Shown piece after piece: positions 60,294-64,000 of a stretch of 64,000 nt of DNA. A program made the translations under genes and the position numbers. The stretch lies in NCBI RefSeq assembly GCF_900104685.1, contig NZ_LT629755.1, forward strand, positions 2,232,001 to 2,296,000, given 5' to 3'. Each line of letters starts with the position of its first letter. Positions within the stretch are counted from its first letter, which is position 1. The notes beneath the pieces were generated by a model. It was not told where the DNA came from, did not search any database, and saw nothing but the letters and a program-made list of their open reading frames with translations. Origin of the DNA: Agromyces flavus. GTDB taxonomy: Bacteria; Actinomycetota; Actinomycetes; Actinomycetales; Microbacteriaceae.

Positions 60294-60901
60294 TCCTCGA
60301 CGGCGAGCGCTTCGTCCCGGTCGTCGTGCTCGACGACCCGGCACGGGCGGTTCCCCTCGCCGAGGCGCTGCAGCGCGGCGGCATCCGGTGCGCCGAGATC
60401 ACCCTGCGCACGCCGGCCGGCATCGACGCGATCGCGGCGCTCCGCGAGGTGCCCGACTTCACGGTCGGCGCCGGCACCGTGCTCGAACCCGACGACGTCG
60501 ACCGCGTGTTCGACGCCGGCGCGCGATTCGTGGTGAGCCCCGGTCTCGCCGACGACGTGGTGGAACGCGCGCAGGCCCTCGGGGTCGAGGTCATCCCCGG
60601 CGTCGCGACCGCCACCGAGGTGCAGCGCGCCATCCGGCTGGGGCTCGATCGCCTCAAGCTGTTCCCCGCCGGGCCGCTCGGGGGGACGGCCGCGATCCGC
60701 GCGCTCGCCGGCCCGTTCCCAGGGGTGCGATACCTGCCCAGCGGCGGCGTGACCGCCGCCAACGCCGCGGAGTACCTCGCCAGTCCGCACGTCTTCGCCG
60801 TGAGCGGGAGCTGGATGGCGACGCGCGAGCTCATCGCGGCCGGCGACTTCGACGCGATCGCGCGGATCAGCCGCGAAGCCGTCGGCGGGGTGGCTCCGTG
60901 A
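60290..60901 (+). CDS. eda: KDPG aldolase
   Basis: The 203-residue protein has the class I aldolase core with Glu in AEITLRTPAG, VGAGTVL and the Schiff-base Lys in RLKLFPAG, then LPSGGV. It splits 2-keto-3-deoxy-6-phosphogluconate (or the galactonate form) to pyruvate and glyceraldehyde-3-phosphate. The kinase that makes its substrate follows with a GTGA overlap. Its length is standard. Confidence 0.9.
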   Translation: MILDGERFVPVVVLDDPARAVPLAEALQRGGIRCAEITLRTPAGIDAIAALREVPDFTVGAGTVLEPDDVDRVFDAGARFVVSPGLADDVVERAQALGVEVIPGVATATEVQRAIRLGLDRLKLFPAGPLGGTAAIRALAGPFPGVRYLPSGGVTAANAAEYLASPHVFAVSGSWMATRELIAAGDFDAIARISREAVGGVAP

Positions 60902-61851
60902 GCGGCGGAGTCCTGACGATCGGCGAGGGCCTCGGCGTGCTCCGGACGCGCGGGTTCGGCTCGCTCGCACACGAACCCGACCTCGTCGTCGGCACCGGGG
61001 GCGCCGAGGGCAACGTCGCCATCGGACTCGCGCGGCTCGGGACGCCGGTCACCTGGCTCGGCCGCGTCGGCGACGACGGGCTCGGCACCCGGGTCGTGCG
61101 CGAGCTGCGCGCCGAGGGCGTGGCGGTCGTCGCCCCCGTCGACCCGGCGGCGGCGACGGGCCTGCTCATCAAGGAGTCCCCCTCCCCCGGACGCACCGTC
61201 GTGACCTATCACCGGGCCGGCAGCGCGGGAAGCCGGTTGTCGCCGTCCGACCTCGAGCCGGTCGACCTCGAGGGCTTCGACCTGCTGCACGTGACCGGGA
61301 TCACGCCGGCCCTGTCCGCCTCGGCGCGCGCCGCGATCGACGCCGCCGTCGATGGGGCTCGAGCCGCCGGTGTCCGCGTGTCGTTCGACGTGAACCACCG
61401 GCGCTCCCTCTGGCCGGACGCCGCGGCCGCCGCGGAGTGCTACCGGTCGCTCGCGTCGCGGGCCGACCTCGTCTTCGCCGGCGACGAGGAGGCCGCGCTC
61501 GTGACCGGGCTGGCGGATGCCGCGCCGGCCGCGCTGGCACGGGCGATCGCCGGGCTGGGACCGACCGAGGTCGTCGTGAAGCTCGGCGATCGAGGCGCGC
61601 TCGCGCTCGGCGACGGCGCGGTGGCCGAGCGCCCGGCGGTGCCCGTCGGCGTGGTCGACACCGTCGGCGCGGGCGACGCGTTCGTCGCCGGCTACCTCGC
61701 CGCTCGCCTCGCGGGCGAGCCCGTCGCCGCGCGGCTCGACCTCGCGGTCCGCACGGGCGCCGCCGCCTGCACGCACCCCGGCGACTGGGAGGGATTTCCC
61801 ACGAGGCGCGATCTCGACCGCCGACCCGGTCAGGACCCCGTCGCGCGCTGA
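60898..61851 (+). CDS. kdgK: PfkB-family sugar kinase, KDG kinase candidate
   Basis: The 317-residue protein has the PfkB signatures GGAEGNVAIGLARLG near residue 35 and DTVGAGDAFVAGYLAARLAG with the catalytic Asp near 257. Next to KDPG aldolase, phosphorylation of 2-keto-3-deoxygluconate is the best assignment. It starts with GTG inside the aldolase stop and ends the operon, converging with the CoA-transferase gene. Confidence 0.87.
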   Translation: MSGGVLTIGEGLGVLRTRGFGSLAHEPDLVVGTGGAEGNVAIGLARLGTPVTWLGRVGDDGLGTRVVRELRAEGVAVVAPVDPAAATGLLIKESPSPGRTVVTYHRAGSAGSRLSPSDLEPVDLEGFDLLHVTGITPALSASARAAIDAAVDGARAAGVRVSFDVNHRRSLWPDAAAAAECYRSLASRADLVFAGDEEAALVTGLADAAPAALARAIAGLGPTEVVVKLGDRGALALGDGAVAERPAVPVGVVDTVGAGDAFVAGYLAARLAGEPVAARLDLAVRTGAAACTHPGDWEGFPTRRDLDRRPGQDPVAR

Positions 61852-61906
61852 CCCGTCGCTCGCGTCAGCCGAGCTGGGAGCACGCCGTCACGGCGCCCTG
61901 CGTCCA

Positions 61907-63133
61907 TCACGCGCTCGCGGCGACGCGCGCCGTCTCGGTCGCGCGCGCGGCGCCCGAGGCCAGCAGCGCGTCGATGGCGGCGTCGTCGAAGCCGGCCTCG
62001 GCGAGGACCTCGCGCGTGTGCTCTCCGACGAGTGGCGCGCCGCGATAGAGCTGCGGCGGCGTCGCCGAGAAGCGGTACGGGAAGCCGGGCGTCTTCACGT
62101 GCCCCTCCGTCGGGTGGTCGTACTCGATGAACGTGCCGTTGTGCACGATCTGGGCGTCGTCGACGAGCTCCTGGTAGCCCAGGATTGGACCGATCCAGAC
62201 CCCGGCGGCACCGAGCACCTCGATCCAATACCCCGACGGCTTCTCTCGGAGCTTCGCGGCGGTCCTGGCGTGGATCTCGTCGCGTCGGGTCCAGCCCTCG
62301 ACCTCGCTGTTCCAGCCCTCGAAGGCGGGCTCGTCGATCAGGCGTCCGAGCTCGTGCAGGTCGGCGAAGGCGAGTGCCACGAAGCCGTCGCTCGTGGCGA
62401 AGACGCCGTACGGCGCTCGGATGTACACGTGCGCGTGCGGTTCGGCGGAGCGTTCCTGGGTCTTTCGGCCCACGGTGAACACCGACAGCTCCTGCATCTG
62501 CAGGGTCGTGAGCGCATCGAGCATGTTCACCGTGACGAGCTGGCCCTCGCCCGTGCGCTCGCGGTGCAGCAACGCGGCGAGCACGCCTTCGAACGCGGTC
62601 GACGCCGTCACGGCGTCGGCCAGGTACTGGCCTGCAGGCGCCGGCTCGTCGCCGTGCCGGCCGGCGGACAGCATCGCACCGGACATCGCCTGGAGGAGCA
62701 GATCCTGGCCCGGACGGTCCCGGTACGGGCCGTCCTCGCCGTACCCCGAGATGGAGACGTAGACGATCGACGGATTGATCGCCCGCAACGATTCGTAGTC
62801 GACGCCGAGTCGGGCCGCGACGCCGGGTCGGTAGTTCTGCAGGAAGACGTCGGCGCCCGCCACGAGGCCGCGGAGCGCAGCACGGCCCTCATCGCTCTTG
62901 AGGTCGAGCGCGACCGACCGCTTGTTGCGGTTGAGGGAGAGGAACGACACGTTGATCTCGTTCCCGCTCGCGCCGCCCGCGGCCGTGTGCCGCTGCCATT
63001 CGCCGGTCGTGGGCTCGACCTTGATCACGTCTGCTCCGAGGTCGCCGAGGCGCTGCGCCGCGAACGGCCCGGCCATGGCGATGGAGCAGTCGAGCACGCG
63101 ATAGCCCGCGAGCACTCCGTTGGTCTGGGTCAC
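61907..63133 (-). CDS. CaiB/BaiF-family (class III) CoA-transferase
   Basis: The 408-residue protein has the family start GYRVLDCSIAMAGPFAAQRLGDLGADVIKVE, the catalytic Asp in the PGQDLLLQAMSG segment and FVALAF in the second domain. Such enzymes move CoA between carboxylic acids. It starts with GTG 63133 overlapping the stop of the Gfo/Idh gene. The pairing with a sugar oxidoreductase is unusual; the acid substrate is unknown. Confidence 0.88.
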   Translation of the reverse strand: MTQTNGVLAGYRVLDCSIAMAGPFAAQRLGDLGADVIKVEPTTGEWQRHTAAGGASGNEINVSFLSLNRNKRSVALDLKSDEGRAALRGLVAGADVFLQNYRPGVAARLGVDYESLRAINPSIVYVSISGYGEDGPYRDRPGQDLLLQAMSGAMLSAGRHGDEPAPAGQYLADAVTASTAFEGVLAALLHRERTGEGQLVTVNMLDALTTLQMQELSVFTVGRKTQERSAEPHAHVYIRAPYGVFATSDGFVALAFADLHELGRLIDEPAFEGWNSEVEGWTRRDEIHARTAAKLREKPSGYWIEVLGAAGVWIGPILGYQELVDDAQIVHNGTFIEYDHPTEGHVKTPGFPYRFSATPPQLYRGAPLVGEHTREVLAEAGFDDAAIDALLASGAARATETARVAASA

Positions 63134-64000
63134 GCTGACTCCTCGTGGTGGTGGTGCTGCCGGGCGCCGACGCCGTGCCGCACGGCGACCTCGGCTCCGC
63201 CGGCCGCGGCGCTGCGCAGCATCGCGTCGATCAGCTCGACGGAGCGGGCTGCGACGTCGGCATCCGAGTTGTTCTCGGTGCTCGCGCCGGTGATCAGGTC
63301 GACGAAGCGGTTGGGCGGCACGATGCATTCGTAGGCGCCCTCGCCGGGCGGGATGTCGAGGTCCCACCTCCGGCCGTCGTAGCGATGCAGCGACACGCGC
63401 TCGCGCTCGGTGTCGAGCATGAGCACGCCCTCGGTGCCGAAGATGCGGAGGTCGACCTGGTACGGGTCGCCGTCGGGAAGGGTGGCGGCACCCGACAGCG
63501 AGCCGAGCGCCCCGCCGTCGAAGGTGATGACGGCGGCATCGAAGAGGTCGACCGCGGCCTGGCCGTTCGAGACCTTCGCCATGACGGATGCCGCGCGCAA
63601 CTCGCTCAGCCAGAACAGCATCGCACTCGAGTGCGTGACCTGGCCGTGCGCGTACCCGCCACCGCGCGCCGGCGACTGCCAGGTACGGGGGTCGGGTCCG
63701 CTCGTCTTCGAGTCCCAGAGCGAACGGATGTGGTTCGTGTCTCCGGCGAACAGCCCCAGCGTCGGAGAGGCCATGTGGCAGAGGACGTGCTGGATCTCGC
63801 CGAGGTGGCCCTCCGCCACGAGTCGCTTGGCCTCGATCGTGAAGGGCTTGTAGTTCCATCCGTACGGCGCGAGGAAGTGGACGCCGGCCGCACGGACACG
63901 ATCCGCCAGGTCCCAGCCCTGCTCCGCCGTCAGCGTGACCGGCTTCTCCACGAGCACGTGCAGGCCGCGATCGATCGCGGCGACGGCCTGCGGGTGGTGC
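63130..64000 (-). CDS. Gfo/Idh/MocA-family oxidoreductase, cut by the right edge
   Basis: The frame runs in from the right edge (HPQAVAAIDRGLHVLVEKPVTL) and contains the family's EKP motif, whose Lys is catalytic, then APYGWNYKPFTIEAKRLVAEGHLGEI and a C-terminal beta-sheet domain (VDLFDAAVITFDGGALGSLSGAATLPDG, VDLRIFGTEGVLMLD). The Rossmann start lies outside the window. It probably oxidises or isomerises a sugar or inositol derivative with NAD(P). It ends in a His-rich tail (RQHHHHEESA). Confidence 0.88.
   Translation of the reverse strand, partial: HHPQAVAAIDRGLHVLVEKPVTLTAEQGWDLADRVRAAGVHFLAPYGWNYKPFTIEAKRLVAEGHLGEIQHVLCHMASPTLGLFAGDTNHIRSLWDSKTSGPDPRTWQSPARGGGYAHGQVTHSSAMLFWLSELRAASVMAKVSNGQAAVDLFDAAVITFDGGALGSLSGAATLPDGDPYQVDLRIFGTEGVLMLDTERERVSLHRYDGRRWDLDIPPGEGAYECIVPPNRFVDLITGASTENNSDADVAARSVELIDAMLRSAAAGGAEVAVRHGVGARQHHHHEESA

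Noticed and set aside
1..64000. tRNA, rRNA or CRISPR genes
   Set aside because: I looked for tRNA T-loop sequences (GGTTCGAnTCC type), rRNA-like blocks and regular repeats, and saw none. A tRNAscan or Infernal run would be decisive.

Overview
The window reads as chromosomal DNA of a high-G+C actinobacterium, most likely Microbacteriaceae (an Agromyces- or Microbacterium-like genus). The grounds are roughly 70 % G+C outside one island, third codon positions that are almost all G or C, strong clustering of TetR/PadR/GntR/XRE regulators, a DUF222-HNH protein, an F420-type oxidoreductase, an ECF41 sigma factor, a HspR-type HAIR site and a striking number of leaderless promoters (TAnnnT six or seven bases before the start codon). 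No rRNA, tRNA or CRISPR array was seen. The genus is inference.

Layout. 1-8 kb: Fpg-type glycosylase (cut by the left edge), glyoxalase-fold protein, a frameshifted membrane protein, metallo-hydrolase, flavodoxin, a divergent SDR/TetR pair with palindromic operators, a methyltransferase and small membrane proteins. 8-14 kb: a TetR-controlled amine catabolic operon (FAD amine oxidase, APC permease, MoaF-like protein, aldehyde dehydrogenase) ended by a strong hairpin. 14-19.8 kb: a decayed XRE/nucleotidyltransferase pair, a broken copy of a clp 3' end, a patatin-like phospholipase and an intact ClpC-type unfoldase with a HAIR site. 19.8-26.1 kb: an AT-richer island with a two-gene restriction/modification-like unit (D12 adenine methyltransferase plus a nuclease-DGQHR fusion), three unknown genes, a gutted HAD gene and a gutted ABC-F gene. 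26-34 kb: alpha/beta hydrolase, TetR, an intact XRE/nucleotidyltransferase pair, an ECF41 sigma factor with its SnoaL and SDR partners (two matching promoters), a PadR-led membrane operon and a Doc/ribbon-helix-helix toxin-antitoxin pair. 34-53 kb: ordinary accessory genes (LysR/EamA, HNH, PadR, UbiB-like kinase, GAF, ACT, cupin, F420-type enzyme, MFS/SDR, LysE/Lrp, SGNH lipoprotein, an S8 protease with a separate I9-like protein, SARP/BTAD regulator, quinone reductase).

53.8-64 kb: sugar-acid catabolism. On the minus strand, mutarotase, SDR, FAH hydrolase and lactonase overlap by four bases each, face a leaderless GntR regulator and lie near an aldo/keto reductase; together they fit non-phosphorylating L-fucose degradation, with the dehydratase not in view. 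A second, plus-strand operon (zinc alcohol dehydrogenase, KduD-like SDR, KDPG aldolase, KDG kinase) fits a keto-deoxy sugar acid route. A CoA-transferase and a Gfo/Idh dehydrogenase run off the right edge.

The best candidate for an undescribed system is the D12 methyltransferase plus PD-(D/E)xK-DGQHR fusion at 20189-23352. The most general signal is the leaderless start signature, which also corrects several start codons.
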